Part shown: positions 10,156-19,994 of the stretch, in pieces | How positions within the stretch are numbered: the first letter of the stretch is position 1 | How the letters are laid out: every line of letters begins with the position of its first letter | Made by a program: the position numbers and the translations under genes | The notes under the pieces: model-generated | What the model was told of the DNA's origin: nothing | The model's input: the letters and a program-made list of their open reading frames with translations, nothing else | Databases searched by the model: none | DNA from: Pediococcus pentosaceus | GTDB lineage: Bacteria; Bacillota; Bacilli; Lactobacillales; Lactobacillaceae | Direction: 5' to 3' | DNA length: 64,000 nucleotides | Assembly (NCBI RefSeq): GCF_001437285.1 | Contig: NZ_JQBF01000005.1 | Span: forward strand, 1 to 64,000

Positions 10156-10843
10156 GTGAAAACATCTCCTCAATATCGCTAATTTGCTTAGTAACTTGGT
10201 CTAGTTTAGCTTGTCCATGGCTAGGATGAGCATTTAGATTTGCTTCAATTTTTCTCAACCGGTTTAATTCGCGCTGCCACTTACGTGTATATACCTCATT
10301 ATGACTTTTCATTAAAATTGGTCCAAACATTTGCTCTTTCTCGGATAAAGTCATCTGTCCAGGTTCCGCCATGATAATTTCGTACAAGTGATGGTCCTCC
10401 GCCACGATATCTTCATGGGTAATTTTGAAATTATTACTAATTAACCATTCTCTTAATTCCAACTCTCCGACATTGGGTTGAAGAATTAATTTCTTAACCC
10501 CATTTAATTTTGTTTTTCCGTCATTTAAAATTTTTCGAATTAATTGGCCACCCATTCCAGCAATACAAATCACATCGACGGTGTCGGTATCTTGAATAAC
10601 AGCTAATCCATCACCTAAACGTGCTTCAATTTGATCAACTACTCCATTCTTTTCGATTTCTTCTTTCGAATTAGAGAGCGGTCCAGGAGCGACTTCTCCG
10701 GCTATTGCATGGTTAGCAATCTTATTTTTAATTAAATTAATCGCTAGATACGCATGATCCGATCCAATATCCGCAATTCTTGAACCTTGTGGTACTAAAC
10801 TAGCAACTATTTTTAGTCTTGGTGACAAATTATTCGAATTCAT
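10145..10843 (-). CDS. trmK: tRNA (adenine-22-N1)-methyltransferase TrmK
   Basis: Methylates N1 of adenine 22 in the D-arm of tRNAs using S-adenosylmethionine. The 232-residue protein opens with a Rossmann fold whose SAM loop is ADIGSDHAYL (about 24-33), and carries VICIAGMGG (about 112-120) and the NVGELREWL-like region of the family. A C-terminal coiled-coil is rich in R, K and L. It lies between rpoD and nif3, the conserved Firmicutes order. The rpoD terminator is downstream of rpoD, so trmK has to use its own promoter in 10844-10888. Confidence 0.93.
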   Translation of the reverse strand: MNSNNLSPRLKIVASLVPQGSRIADIGSDHAYLAINLIKNKIANHAIAGEVAPGPLSNSKEEIEKNGVVDQIEARLGDGLAVIQDTDTVDVICIAGMGGQLIRKILNDGKTKLNGVKKLILQPNVGELELREWLISNNFKITHEDIVAEDHHLYEIIMAEPGQMTLSEKEQMFGPILMKSHNEVYTRKWQRELNRLRKIEANLNAHPSHGQAKLDQVTKQISDIEEMFSHVS

Positions 10844-10884
10844 AAAATAAACCCCTACTATCTTTCGTAATTATAGTTATATCT

Positions 10885-10930
10885 TTCAAAAAAAGGTCCT
10901 GCACAAATCTACGACCTGCACGGAACCTCT
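10885..10930 (-). terminator. Terminator of dnaG-rpoD
   Basis: An imperfect stem on the minus strand (AGGT..CC.GTGCA against TGCAGG.ACCT) ends in T7. It sits directly after the rpoD stop and ahead of trmK. Confidence 0.78.
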
Positions 10931-10938
10931 TGGGTTAA

Positions 10939-12078
10939 CTAATCTAGAAAATCTTTTAGTTGTTTTGATCTTGATGGATGGCGGAGTTTACGTAAAGCTT
11001 TGGCTTCAATTTGACGAATACGTTCTCTTGTAACTCCAAATACTTTACCAACTTCTTCAAGAGTTCTAGTACGTCCATCATCTAATCCAAAGCGCAAACG
11101 TAGTACGTTTTCTTCACGATCAGTTAGCGTATCGAGAACACCTTCAAGTTGTTCCTTTAGCAATTCGTATGCAGCATGGTCAGCAGGACTAGTTGCTTCT
11201 TGATCTTCAATGAAATCACCAAGATGTGAGTCATCTTCTTCACCAATTGGTGTTTCTAATGAAACTGGTTCTTGAGCAATTTTTAGAATTTCACGAACTT
11301 TATCAGATGGCATATCCATTTCAGCACCAATTTCTTCAGGCATTGGTTCACGACCTAAATCTTGGAGCAATTGACGTTGAATTCGAATCAATTTATTGAT
11401 GGTTTCCACCATGTGAACAGGAATTCGAATTGTACGCGCTTGATCGGCAATCGCACGTGTAATGGCTTGTCGAATCCACCATGTAGCATACGTAGAAAAT
11501 TTAAATCCTTTTTGATAGTCAAATTTTTCAACAGCTTTCATCAAGCCCATGTTACCTTCTTGAATTAAATCAAGGAATTGCATTCCACGACCCACATAAC
11601 GTTTAGCAATTGATACTACCAAACGAAGGTTAGCTTCTGCTAATTCTTGACGGGCACGGGGATCACCCTTTTCAATTCTTAAAGCTAATTCGACTTCTTG
11701 ATCAGCAGTAAGAAGTGATACACGACCAATTTCCTTAAGGTACATACGAACTGGGTCATTAATTTTTACTCCAGCAGGAGCCTTTGTATCATCTAATTCT
11801 TCCTTAGAAATTTCTTGAGCTTTCAAAGCTTTTTCACTTGGATCACCATTTTCATCGACAACACTAATTCCAGCATCTTCAATGCGTTGAATAAGATCAT
11901 CAACATCTTCGTCAGTTAATTTAAACTTAGTAATCAAATCTTTAGTTAATTGTGTATATTTAACTTTCTTTTCACTCTTACGAGCTTTAATGATTTGATT
12001 GACAGCTTTTTTAAACTCAGGTGAAGAAATGATACTTTCACTCTTTTTCTTTTTTGTTTCAGTTTTTTTGTTTGCCAT
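10939..12078 (-). CDS. rpoD: Primary RNA polymerase sigma factor (sigma-70/SigA)
   Basis: Housekeeping sigma factor directing RNA polymerase to TTGACA/TATAAT promoters. The 379-residue protein has a lysine-rich region 1.1, region 1.2 from [11 protein letters not shown] (108), region 2 with the -10-melting [10 protein letters not shown] (195-204), region 3, and region 4.2 with the -35-binding helix-turn-helix [18 protein letters not shown] (about 350-367). It has the small Gram-positive form without the long non-conserved insert. It begins 17 bases after dnaG and shares its operon, the reduced macromolecular-synthesis operon. Confidence 0.98.
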   Translation of the reverse strand: MANKKTETKKKKSESIISSPEFKKAVNQIIKARKSEKKVKYTQLTKDLITKFKLTDEDVDDLIQRIEDAGISVVDENGDPSEKALKAQEISKEELDDTKAPAGVKINDPVRMYLKEIGRVSLLTADQEVELALRIEKGDPRARQELAEANLRLVVSIAKRYVGRGMQFLDLIQEGNMGLMKAVEKFDYQKGFKFSTYATWWIRQAITRAIADQARTIRIPVHMVETINKLIRIQRQLLQDLGREPMPEEIGAEMDMPSDKVREILKIAQEPVSLETPIGEEDDSHLGDFIEDQEATSPADHAAYELLKEQLEGVLDTLTDREENVLRLRFGLDDGRTRTLEEVGKVFGVTRERIRQIEAKALRKLRHPSRSKQLKDFLD

Positions 12079-12095
12079 TTATGCTGATCCCCCTA

Positions 12096-13958
12096 TTATT
12101 TTTGAAGCTGTTGTTGTTTTTGATATAGCGCGATAAGTTTTAAAGTTAGTTGTTGTTGTAATTCTTTGTTACCTAATCTAGTAGCTTCATCTAAATCCGA
12201 TTTAACATTTGAAATTTGTTCACTTAAAGGAGCAAAATTTTCAATCACGCTAAGATAATCTTGAATTTCTTCTTCAGTAAATTCAGGGCTTAGGTTAATT
12301 GATTCAATATCAGCAACGACTGCTTGTAGCTCATCTTCTTTAAGATAATCCATAAAATCTGCAACATTATATTCATGATTTTTTTCTAAATATCCACTAG
12401 CCAAGACATAAATTGTTTCAAGCTTTTCATTTGGAAAATAAAAATTGGGTAGGCTCTGTAATTTTAGCCAAACATCATGATTATTTAATGCACGAGCTAG
12501 CAAACGATATTCCGAAATATCTATCTTAGATAACTTTTTTTGAATATTTTGATTGAATACGGGTTGATCTCCCATTTCCTCCGGTGGAGGTGGAGGCGTC
12601 GACGCTTCCAATTCAAACTGTTTGGGTGCATGCGCGATTCGATCTGCTACACTTTCTCTTAACTGGTCTTTTAAATCACGCTTATCAATCTTAAATTCAT
12701 CTGATAATTGATTTAAATACAAATCTTGTTCTAGGGCATCTTTCAGACTACTAATTCGTTTTAAAGCTCGTTTTAAGTATTCTAATTGATCATTTTCATT
12801 AGCTAGATTTAGACCGGTTCGATCATATTTCAAAAGAAATGAAGTACTTGATTCTCCAGTCTGCTGCATCAAATTTTGAAATGCAGCTGTCCCTCTTTGA
12901 TTCACATACTCATCCGGATCTAAATTATCAGGAATAAAAACCACACTAATTTGTAAATCACTAGATTGCCTCAATAACTCAATTGCTCTAGCAATTGCCT
13001 TTTGTCCAGGCGCATCCCCATCAAAACAGATTATTACGCGATCAGCCACCCGCTTGATAGCATTAATATGATCCTCAGTCAAACTGGTTCCCATCGTCGC
13101 AATTCCATTCTTTACAGCCGCTCGATGAGCAGCAATGACATCCATAAAACCTTCATATAATATGACTGTTTTCTGTTGGATAATTTCTGAACGAGCTTGA
13201 GAAAAATTGTAAAGCACCTTTCCTTTATTAAAAATGCTTGTTTCAGGGCTATTTAAATATTTAGGATGGTTCTTATCCTTAACCAAACTACGGCCCGAAA
13301 ATGCAACGATTTTTCCATTTGTATCTTTAATCGGAAAAATAATACGGTTAAAAAATCGATCTCTTAATGTTTGATTTTCGGATTCAATAAACAATCCTGA
13401 TTCAGCCATTAAATGTTGGTCAATCTTATGTTCTTTAAAAAAACTTAGCAGGAGATTGTCTTCCGGGGCGGCAAATCCAATATCAAAATTCTTGATATCA
13501 TCCTCGGTCATTCCTCGTTTTTTCAAATACTGTAATGCATCTTCACCTAATTTGGTGTTCAATAGAATATGACTAAATAGCTCAGAAGCTTTCTCATATA
13601 AATCAATCAATGCACTTTGTTCAGACGTATACGACGACTTTTTAGTTGACTTGAAATAACTCTGATCTAACGGAATATTGCCAAATTCCGCTACTCTACG
13701 AACTGACTCAGGGAAACTAAGATTCTCTAAATCCATCAAAAATTTAAAAACATTTCCACCGCGTCCGCAACTAAAACAATGAAAAATTTGTTTACTCTCC
13801 GAAACCGAAAAAGACGGTGTCTTCTCATCATGAAATGGACAAACACCAAATAGGTTTTTACCCGCCTTTCTTAACTGGACATATCTACCAACAACATCAG
13901 CGATGTCAACAGATGTTCTAACATCATCAATTACATCTTCTGGAATCATTCCAGCCAT
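12096..13958 (-). CDS. dnaG: DNA primase
   Basis: Makes RNA primers at the replication fork, working with the replicative helicase. The 620-residue protein has an N-terminal CHC2 zinc ribbon with ligands C40, H43, C61 and C64, a catalytic core, a TOPRIM domain with YEGFMDV near residue 265 and the metal-binding DGDAPGQ near 312, and a C-terminal helicase-binding region. A proline run (TPPPPPEE) links core and C-domain. The ATG has GGTGAG only 3 bases upstream, and a second in-frame ATG 9 bases on (giving MIPEDVID) would have better spacing. It heads dnaG-rpoD, with a promoter at 13998-14026. Confidence 0.97.
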   Translation of the reverse strand: MAGMIPEDVIDDVRTSVDIADVVGRYVQLRKAGKNLFGVCPFHDEKTPSFSVSESKQIFHCFSCGRGGNVFKFLMDLENLSFPESVRRVAEFGNIPLDQSYFKSTKKSSYTSEQSALIDLYEKASELFSHILLNTKLGEDALQYLKKRGMTEDDIKNFDIGFAAPEDNLLLSFFKEHKIDQHLMAESGLFIESENQTLRDRFFNRIIFPIKDTNGKIVAFSGRSLVKDKNHPKYLNSPETSIFNKGKVLYNFSQARSEIIQQKTVILYEGFMDVIAAHRAAVKNGIATMGTSLTEDHINAIKRVADRVIICFDGDAPGQKAIARAIELLRQSSDLQISVVFIPDNLDPDEYVNQRGTAAFQNLMQQTGESSTSFLLKYDRTGLNLANENDQLEYLKRALKRISSLKDALEQDLYLNQLSDEFKIDKRDLKDQLRESVADRIAHAPKQFELEASTPPPPPEEMGDQPVFNQNIQKKLSKIDISEYRLLARALNNHDVWLKLQSLPNFYFPNEKLETIYVLASGYLEKNHEYNVADFMDYLKEDELQAVVADIESINLSPEFTEEEIQDYLSVIENFAPLSEQISNVKSDLDEATRLGNKELQQQLTLKLIALYQKQQQLQK

Positions 13959-13997
13959 ACTCTCACCAGCTTTCGTAAGATAAACTCATACGTTAGT

Positions 13998-14026
13998 ATG
14001 ATACAGCAGTCAAGCAATAGAATCAA
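13998..14026 (-). promoter_or_regulatory. Predicted promoter of dnaG-rpoD
   Basis: On the minus strand TTGATT (14021-14026) and TATCAT (13998-14003) are exactly 17 bases apart, 40 bases before the dnaG ATG. The -10 lies inside one arm of a 12-bp inverted repeat. Confidence 0.65.
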
Positions 14027-14090
14027 TTAAAACGCCCTTGTTTTTAACACTTTTGTCAAGTCTGTACATTTTAATTTGCTGCTGTATCAT
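13998..14090. repeat. 12-bp inverted repeat ATGATACAGCAG flanking 69 bases upstream of dnaG
   Basis: ATGATACAGCAG at 13998-14009 and its exact complement CTGCTGTATCAT at 14079-14090 bracket the dnaG upstream region. The left arm covers the predicted -10 of dnaG. It could be paired operator half-sites, a long-looped RNA hairpin, or chance. Confidence 0.7.
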
Positions 14091-14117
14091 TTTTATTACT
14101 TAATTTAGATATAGGAA

Positions 14118-14164
14118 GAAACAAGCCATTTAATCTCGTTAGACTAAATGGCTTGTTTTATTTA
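14118..14164. terminator. Terminator-like hairpin downstream of glyS
   Basis: An 11-bp stem, CAAGCCATTTA (14122-14132) with TAAATGGCTTG (14145-14155). The T-rich tail is better on the plus strand, and on the minus strand, where glyS ends, it is only TTTCTTCC. It still probably ends glyQS. Confidence 0.65.
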
Positions 14165-14205
14165 TTAACTTTAAGCAGATCCAAATCATCCTTATAAAAA
14201 CATTT

Positions 14206-16278
14206 TTATTTTACAAGTACGTTAGTTAGGTCCCCAATTTTTAGAATTAAATTAGCTAACCGACTCATCATATTCAAACGATTACGCTTAATATTTTCGT
14301 CTTTGTCCATGACCATCGTTGCGTCAAAGTACTTACTAATCGCAGGAGTTAACTCGCATAATCTAGCAAATAGTTGGCTCATTGTCAAATTATTTGCAGC
14401 TTCAATTTTAATAATTTGATCAAAAAGTTCGCCTTCAGAAGCATTATTAAATAATTGTGGATCTACATTAAGTTCTCCACTTTCTTCATTCTTTGTAGCA
14501 ATTCTTTGAACTCGTGTTAAAGCTTCAATATCATCTTTAAATGTAGAGCTCGCTTTAGCATCTGCTAGTACTTGGGCAGCTTCGATAATTTCCGTAACAT
14601 CATGATTATTACCTGTAAGCACCGTTTCAACGATATCATGACTAATCTTTTGATGATCAAGCAATTGTTTAATACGGTCATTAAAGAAGTTAAGTACTTG
14701 GTCAAAGTTTTGATCGACATCCACACCAAACGCTGTGCCATTCTCCGCTAATTCAGTCTTAACTTGTGATTTGAATTGATTTAAATCTAATTGCCAATCA
14801 CGGCTATTTAAGATTCTAACAATTCCATATGCATGTCGGCGTAATGCATATGGATCGTTTGAACCACTTGGAATCATACCAGCTGAGAAAAAACTAAAGA
14901 TGTTATCAAACTTATCAGCTAATGCGACTACCGCGCCCGTTACACTTTCAGGCAAATCACCTTCTGCGCTATTTGGCATGTAATGTTCGCGAATGGCTTG
15001 GGCTACTGCTTGGTTTTCACCATTAAGTTGAGCATATTTTTCACCCATCACCCCTTGTAATTCTGAGAATTCACCAACCATACCAGTTACCAAATCAAAT
15101 TTATAAATCATTGTAGCGCGATCGATATCATCAAGTTCCGTTTGATTAAGATTTAAGGTGTTTCCAATAACTTTAGCAATAGAATTAACTCGTTGCATTT
15201 TTTCGTACATTGAACCAATCTTATCATGGAAACTAACCTTTTTAAGTCGGTCAACATAATAATTAATATCATGTTTTTGATCTTCTTCGTAGAAGAAAGC
15301 AGCGTCTTCTAAACGCGCAGTTAAAACTTTTTCATTTCCACGAACAACATTTTCAATAAATTCTTCATTCCCATTTCGTACGGAAATGAAGTTTGGCAAT
15401 AGCTTTCCAGCTTGGTCGCGGACAAAGAAGAAGCGTTGGTGGTCACGCATTGATGTTATCAATACCTCTTCTGGAATAGCTAAATACTTTTCATCAAATC
15501 CCCCATTAAAAGCGGTTGGCCACTCAACCAAATTGTTAACCTCTTCTAAAAGACCTGGATTAGGGGTAACGTTCCAACGATTGCTTTCAGCAATTGCTTT
15601 AATTTGGTTTGAAATTAATTGTTTACGCTCGTCGGCATCAACAATCACAAATTGATCGTGTAATTTTGCTTCATATTCTTCAGCATTAGCCAGTTCGACA
15701 GCTTCACCTAAGAAACGATGTCCTTCTGTTCGGCGTCCCGCAGTTACGTCTAAGATACTAAAAGGAAGGACTTCTTCATCTAGAATAGAAACCAGCCAAC
15801 GAATTGGGCGTACATATTTAAAATCAAAGTTAGCCCACTTCATCATTGTTGGGAAATTAATTGATTCAACAACTTCTTTTATCCCCGTAAGGATTTCCTT
15901 AGTCATCTTTCCTTTGATTAACTTATGGACGTATACATAGTCCGTACCTTTGATTGTTTTAAAAGTAATATCTTCAACCGTAAGACCTTGTCCACGTGTA
16001 AAGCCAATTGCAGCCTTAGTCCAGTTTCCATCAGCATCTTGAGCAATTTTACGAGCAGGGCCTTTAGCATCTTCTTCAATATCAGGTTGTTGGTCGCCTA
16101 ACCCATTGATTCGAATTGCCAAACGACGAGGAGTTGAAAAATGATCAATTGAGTCGTATGTTAAGCGATTTTCTTTTAAGAAGGCTGTTACTTTTTGTAC
16201 TAACTGTTTGATACTTGGAGTTACAACATGGGCCGGAATTTCTTCCAATCCAATTTCTAGTAAATAATTATGTGCCAT
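14206..16278 (-). CDS. glyS: Glycyl-tRNA synthetase beta subunit
   Basis: Beta subunit of the bacterial alpha2-beta2 glycyl-tRNA synthetase. It binds and positions tRNA-Gly while the alpha subunit makes glycyl-adenylate. The 690-residue protein has the family N-terminus (LLEIGLEEIPAHVV, from residue 6), the conserved STPRRLA near 50, an HD-type domain, and a C-terminal DALR-like anticodon-binding region. Its ATG overlaps the glyQ stop by one base (TAATG), which indicates coupled translation and equal synthesis of the two subunits. Expression is under the T-box at 17201-17412. Confidence 0.97.
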   Translation of the reverse strand: MAHNYLLEIGLEEIPAHVVTPSIKQLVQKVTAFLKENRLTYDSIDHFSTPRRLAIRINGLGDQQPDIEEDAKGPARKIAQDADGNWTKAAIGFTRGQGLTVEDITFKTIKGTDYVYVHKLIKGKMTKEILTGIKEVVESINFPTMMKWANFDFKYVRPIRWLVSILDEEVLPFSILDVTAGRRTEGHRFLGEAVELANAEEYEAKLHDQFVIVDADERKQLISNQIKAIAESNRWNVTPNPGLLEEVNNLVEWPTAFNGGFDEKYLAIPEEVLITSMRDHQRFFFVRDQAGKLLPNFISVRNGNEEFIENVVRGNEKVLTARLEDAAFFYEEDQKHDINYYVDRLKKVSFHDKIGSMYEKMQRVNSIAKVIGNTLNLNQTELDDIDRATMIYKFDLVTGMVGEFSELQGVMGEKYAQLNGENQAVAQAIREHYMPNSAEGDLPESVTGAVVALADKFDNIFSFFSAGMIPSGSNDPYALRRHAYGIVRILNSRDWQLDLNQFKSQVKTELAENGTAFGVDVDQNFDQVLNFFNDRIKQLLDHQKISHDIVETVLTGNNHDVTEIIEAAQVLADAKASSTFKDDIEALTRVQRIATKNEESGELNVDPQLFNNASEGELFDQIIKIEAANNLTMSQLFARLCELTPAISKYFDATMVMDKDENIKRNRLNMMSRLANLILKIGDLTNVLVK

Positions 16279-17177
16279 TATTTTGCCTCCTCTTCGTTAT
16301 TTTTTAATAATGGGAATCCTAATTTTTCACGTTCTTCCACAAATGCCCGTGCTACCTTCCGAGCCATATTACGAATACGGGATAAGAAACCAGCACGTTC
16401 TGTAACTGAAACTGTTCCTCGAGCATCTAATAAATTGAAGGTATGGCTACATTTTAGAATGTAATCATAGGCTGGATGTACTAGACCTTCTTCAATTAAA
16501 CGATTAGCTTCAGCTTCAAAATCGTTAAACATTTTTTCCAGCATTGCTTGGTTAGATTCTTCAAATGAATATTTTGAATGTTCAAATTCAGGTTCTCTGA
16601 AAATATCACCATATGAAACTCCGTTACCCCATTCTAGATCGAAAACCGATTCCACGTCTTGAATGTATGATGACAAACGTTCCAATCCATAGGTAACTTC
16701 ACTAGTTACAGGATTTACTTCTAAACCACCAACTTGTTGGAAATATGTAAATTGAGTAACTTCCATTCCGTCAAGCCAAACTTCCCAACCAACACCGGCA
16801 CAACCCATTGAGGGATTTTCCCAGTTATCTTCAACGAAGCGGATATCATGTTCCAATGGATCAATTCCAAGGGCTTTTAAGCTACCTAAATAAAGCTCTT
16901 GGATGTTTTCAGGAGAAGGTTTCATTACTACTTGGAACTGGTGATGTTGGTATAAACGGTTAGGGTTTTCTCCATAACGTCCGTCCGCTGGACGACGTGA
17001 TGGTTCAACATAAGCAGCATTCCAAGGTTCTGGACCAATTGCTCGTAAAAATGTGTATGGGCTCATTGTCCCGGCACCCTTTTCTGTATCATATGCTTCC
17101 ATGAGCATACATCCTTGGTCTGCCCAATATTTTTGTAATGTTAAAATAATTTCTTGGACTGAAAGTTTCTTATTCAT
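16278..17177 (-). CDS. glyQ: Glycyl-tRNA synthetase alpha subunit
   Basis: Class II catalytic subunit that activates glycine with ATP. The 299-residue length is standard. The class II core is visible as [13 protein letters not shown] near residue 34, [12 protein letters not shown] near 58, and [10 protein letters not shown] near 165. It starts with ATG after AAAAGGAGGAA (17181-17191). The start lies 27 bases beyond the T-box terminator stem, so readthrough of that attenuator controls the whole glyQS operon in response to uncharged tRNA-Gly. Confidence 0.98.
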   Translation of the reverse strand: MNKKLSVQEIILTLQKYWADQGCMLMEAYDTEKGAGTMSPYTFLRAIGPEPWNAAYVEPSRRPADGRYGENPNRLYQHHQFQVVMKPSPENIQELYLGSLKALGIDPLEHDIRFVEDNWENPSMGCAGVGWEVWLDGMEVTQFTYFQQVGGLEVNPVTSEVTYGLERLSSYIQDVESVFDLEWGNGVSYGDIFREPEFEHSKYSFEESNQAMLEKMFNDFEAEANRLIEEGLVHPAYDYILKCSHTFNLLDARGTVSVTERAGFLSRIRNMARKVARAFVEEREKLGFPLLKNNEEEAK

Positions 17178-17200
17178 AAGTTCCTCCTTTTAATTTAGCG

Positions 17201-17412
17201 GACAAAAAAATCCCTACGCAGTGTACTAAAAATACACTACGTAGGGACGACAAGAGTCGCGGTTCCACCCTACTTCCAGCAATCGCTGGCAACTTAGTTT
17301 TACACGGACTCCAAATGCCCTGTAGACTTGTTTTAATCAGCTCCCACCATTCTGATCTCGCTTTGAAAACTTATAAGGCCTACTTCGTTCTTCACTGTCC
17401 TCTATTAACTAC
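17201..17412 (-). ncRNA. T-box riboswitch, glycine-specific (glyQS leader)
   Basis: The minus-strand leader contains the T-box core GGGTGGAACCGCG (17258-17270). Its upstream GTAGGG can pair with CCCTAC to form the antiterminator. The competing terminator has a 15-bp stem (17211-17225 with 17233-17247) and a T7 run at 17204-17210. Stem I shows the distal-loop motif GGTGGGAGCTG. A GGC codon followed by A at 17317-17319 on the 3' side of stem I is the likely glycine specifier. The leader is short, as is known for glyQS T-boxes that lack stem II. Confidence 0.95.
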
Positions 17413-17416
17413 AATG

Positions 17417-17445
17417 ATGATAGAAGAAATTTAGTTAATTGTCAA
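17417..17445 (-). promoter_or_regulatory. Promoter of the glyQS T-box operon
   Basis: A perfect TTGACA (17440-17445), a 17-base spacer and TATCAT (17417-17422) on the minus strand, directly upstream of the T-box. It sits in the short gap after the recO stop. Confidence 0.85.
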
Positions 17446-17450
17446 ATCAC

Positions 17451-18212
17451 TTAAATTTCCCATTTTTTCATTTGATCAATAAAGCTTCGACTTTTCAAAT
17501 TAATTCCAACTTGATTTTTATAAATATCAGCTGTTAAATTCCAAATTTCTTGTTTGGTCTCTTTTGAAATGGAGATTTGTCCTAACTTAAAAATACTAAC
17601 CGCACTTAAAATTCCGATTATTCGCGCACTCTTAGGTTTTAAATGCCAACGATGCTCATCTCGTTCCCAATGACTTTGACATAGCATTCCACCGAACGCT
17701 TCTGAATAGTCTAGAGGCAAATCGGTTCGCCCACAAATCACACAGTGATCCCAAGTGATTGATATCCCAAACGAATTTAATAATTGAATTTGGATTAAAT
17801 CAGTTATAATTTCAGCATCATTTCCAGCATCAATTAAAATTAATGCGCGATTAATCCGCTCAAACCATGATGTGATTTTGACATTATCATCAAAAGCCGC
17901 ATCAACTAAATTAAGAACAAAGGTTGCGTAAGCATTTAACGTGATATCTTGAAAAATATTTTCAAATTGCTGAACATCTAGTGCAGCATTAATATACGAC
18001 AAACCGTTACTACGAATTAGCCCCGTATACTGACCATGACTAAATGGTAAAATCGCTGATCTTAACTTAAAATCTACTTTTTTGGCATTTCTAATGAAAA
18101 ACATTCGCTTACCATGCTCTTTAGTTAGAAACTTAACTAACAAATCATTTTCGCGATGGCTTCGTTCAAACATTACAATGCCATTAAAATCAGCATTGGC
18201 GACTGTGTTCAC
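17451..18212 (-). CDS. recO: DNA repair protein RecO
   Basis: Recombination mediator that, with RecF and RecR, loads RecA onto SSB-coated single-stranded DNA in gap repair. The 253-residue protein has an N-terminal OB-fold (FNGIVMFERSHRENDLLVKF) and a zinc-binding site formed by CVICG and the downstream CQSHWE cluster (about 153-179). It starts with GTG after AAAGGATGAG, 2 bases beyond the era stop, and is last in the rpsU-to-recO cluster. Era-recO adjacency is typical of Firmicutes. Confidence 0.93.
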   Translation of the reverse strand: MNTVANADFNGIVMFERSHRENDLLVKFLTKEHGKRMFFIRNAKKVDFKLRSAILPFSHGQYTGLIRSNGLSYINAALDVQQFENIFQDITLNAYATFVLNLVDAAFDDNVKITSWFERINRALILIDAGNDAEIITDLIQIQLLNSFGISITWDHCVICGRTDLPLDYSEAFGGMLCQSHWERDEHRWHLKPKSARIIGILSAVSIFKLGQISISKETKQEIWNLTADIYKNQVGINLKSRSFIDQMKKWEI

Positions 18213-18214
18213 TT

Positions 18215-19129
18215 TTAATACTCATCCTTTTTGTAACCAAATGATTGCAAAATTCCTTGTTTATCACGCCAACCTTCAGAAACTTTAACCCATAGTTCAA
18301 GATAAACACGGCTACCTAGTAAGTGTTCAATATCTAAACGGGCACGGCTACCAATTTCTTTAAGCATTTTTCCGCCTTTACCAATTACAATTCCCTTTTG
18401 TGAAGAACGGTCAACAATAATCGTTGCTTGAATGTTAACCAATCCCTCATCATTAGATTTCATCGTTTCAATTACCACCGCAACTGAATGTGGAACTTCC
18501 TGACGGGTCAATTGAAGTACTTTTTCACGAATTAACTCTGAAACAACAAAGCGTTCTGGATGATCAGTAACCTGATCATCAGGATAATACTTAGGTCCTT
18601 CAGGCATGTGCTGACTTAAAGTTGTCACCAATTCGTTAATATTATTACCTTGAAGCGCCGAAATCGGGAAAACTTCTGTCCAATCCATAGCATCTTTATA
18701 TGAATCAACAATCGGTAATAATTCGTCCGGGTGCACTAAATCGATTTTATTGATCACAAGATAGACTGGTCGATCGGTAATTTTCTTTAGCCGTTCGATA
18801 ATGTAATTATCACCAGCTCCTCGAGGTTCGTCAGCGTTAACCATAAACATAATTGCGTCTACTTCATTTAATGAAGACATCGCTGATTGCACCATAAAGT
18901 CTCCCAATTTATTATGAGATTTATGGATACCCGGCGTATCAATAAAAACAATTTGTTCTCGATCAGTCGTATAGATGCCTTGGATTTTATTCCGAGTTGT
19001 TTGAGGAACGTTACTCATAATAGCAACTTTCTGCCCGATCACGTAGTTTAAAAATGTTGATTTTCCTACATTAGGACGCCCTACAATAGCAACAAATCCT
19101 GAGTGAAATGCTTGATTGTTTTCTTCCAT
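18215..19129 (-). CDS. era: GTPase Era
   Basis: Ribosome-assembly GTPase that binds the 3' end of 16S rRNA and couples 30S maturation to growth. The 304-residue protein has G1 GRPNVGKS (17-24), G3 DTPGIH near 63, G4 NKID near 126, and a C-terminal KH domain with [13 protein letters not shown] near 242-254 for RNA binding. It is in the cluster phoH-ybeY-dgkA-era-recO, a standard Firmicutes group of 16S-processing genes. Confidence 0.98.
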   Translation of the reverse strand: MEENNQAFHSGFVAIVGRPNVGKSTFLNYVIGQKVAIMSNVPQTTRNKIQGIYTTDREQIVFIDTPGIHKSHNKLGDFMVQSAMSSLNEVDAIMFMVNADEPRGAGDNYIIERLKKITDRPVYLVINKIDLVHPDELLPIVDSYKDAMDWTEVFPISALQGNNINELVTTLSQHMPEGPKYYPDDQVTDHPERFVVSELIREKVLQLTRQEVPHSVAVVIETMKSNDEGLVNIQATIIVDRSSQKGIVIGKGGKMLKEIGSRARLDIEHLLGSRVYLELWVKVSEGWRDKQGILQSFGYKKDEY

Positions 19130-19151
19130 ATTTTATATCCGTTTCTTTAAT

Positions 19152-19541
19152 TTAGAATAACTTACTACCAAAAATTAATAACCCAGTTATGGCCGCAAAT
19201 AGCGCTGTGACAAGCACACCACTAGCTGCAATATCTTTTGCTTGCTTAATTAACGGGTGGAATTTACCGTCAGCAGCTAAATCTGCTAATCGTTCAATGG
19301 CTGAATTTAAAATCTCAGCAACCAAAACTGCTGCAATGCATCCTAAAATCATAATCCATTCCAACAAATTCAACGCAAAAATAAATCCCGCAATAATAAT
19401 GACAACCATAATCATCAAGTGATAACGGAAATTACGTTCAGTATTAAACACTTCCCTCAATCCATGGCCCGCGTGGCCTACAGATTGGAAGATTGAACGA
19501 TTTTTTTTCGTTTGATGCTTATCGCTTGAGGCCATAGGCAT
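19152..19541 (-). CDS. dgkA: Undecaprenol/diacylglycerol kinase family membrane protein
   Basis: A 129-residue integral membrane kinase. In Gram-positives the DgkA family phosphorylates undecaprenol and feeds the lipid carrier for cell-wall precursors. Three hydrophobic helices follow a basic amphipathic N-terminus. The family signature is EILNSAIERLADL near residue 80, containing the catalytic glutamate and the metal-site E-x-x-N. It overlaps ybeY by 23 bases from the ATG used here. A second ATG two codons on is equally possible because no strong ribosome binding site decides it. Confidence 0.9.
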   Translation of the reverse strand: MPMASSDKHQTKKNRSIFQSVGHAGHGLREVFNTERNFRYHLMIMVVIIIAGFIFALNLLEWIMILGCIAAVLVAEILNSAIERLADLAADGKFHPLIKQAKDIAASGVLVTALFAAITGLLIFGSKLF

Positions 19542-19989
19542 TCATAATTTCTTTTTGAAGGGGGAACATCTTTTCTTGGTCTTCTTTTTCCATATGGTCA
19601 TATCCATTTAAATGAAGGAAACCATGAACACATAAAAAGCCTAATTCACGCTCATAAGAATGACCTAAAAATTCAGCTTGTTCAGCAACTTTATCAACTG
19701 AAATCATCAAATCTCCGATGTTTGCCGGAATTTCCTCCGCCATTTCAGGATCCATAATAATATCCTCATCTGCATCGTTGATTGCAAAGCTAATTACATC
19801 AGTTGGACGATCAACGTTTCGATACTCTTTATTAATTTGATGTATTTCATCATTATGCATTAATGTTACTGAAATTTCCGTTTCTTCATCTAAATGCAAA
19901 TAATTTCCAGCAAATTCAAGAATATCGGTAATTAATTCGAGATTTTTAGGATTTTCTTCCTTAGTATGATCAAATGTTTGAATATCCAT
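19519..19989 (-). CDS. ybeY: Endoribonuclease YbeY (16S rRNA maturation factor)
   Basis: Zinc-dependent single-strand endoribonuclease involved in 16S 3' end maturation and 70S quality control. The metal site HGFLHLNGYDH supplies H122, H126 and H132 in a 156-residue protein. The conserved RPTDVISF (61-68) is also present. It begins 5 bases after phoH and overlaps dgkA. The neighbours phoH and era match its role in rRNA processing. Confidence 0.97.
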   Translation of the reverse strand: MDIQTFDHTKEENPKNLELITDILEFAGNYLHLDEETEISVTLMHNDEIHQINKEYRNVDRPTDVISFAINDADEDIIMDPEMAEEIPANIGDLMISVDKVAEQAEFLGHSYERELGFLCVHGFLHLNGYDHMEKEDQEKMFPLQKEIMNAYGLKR

Positions 19990-19994
19990 CAGAT

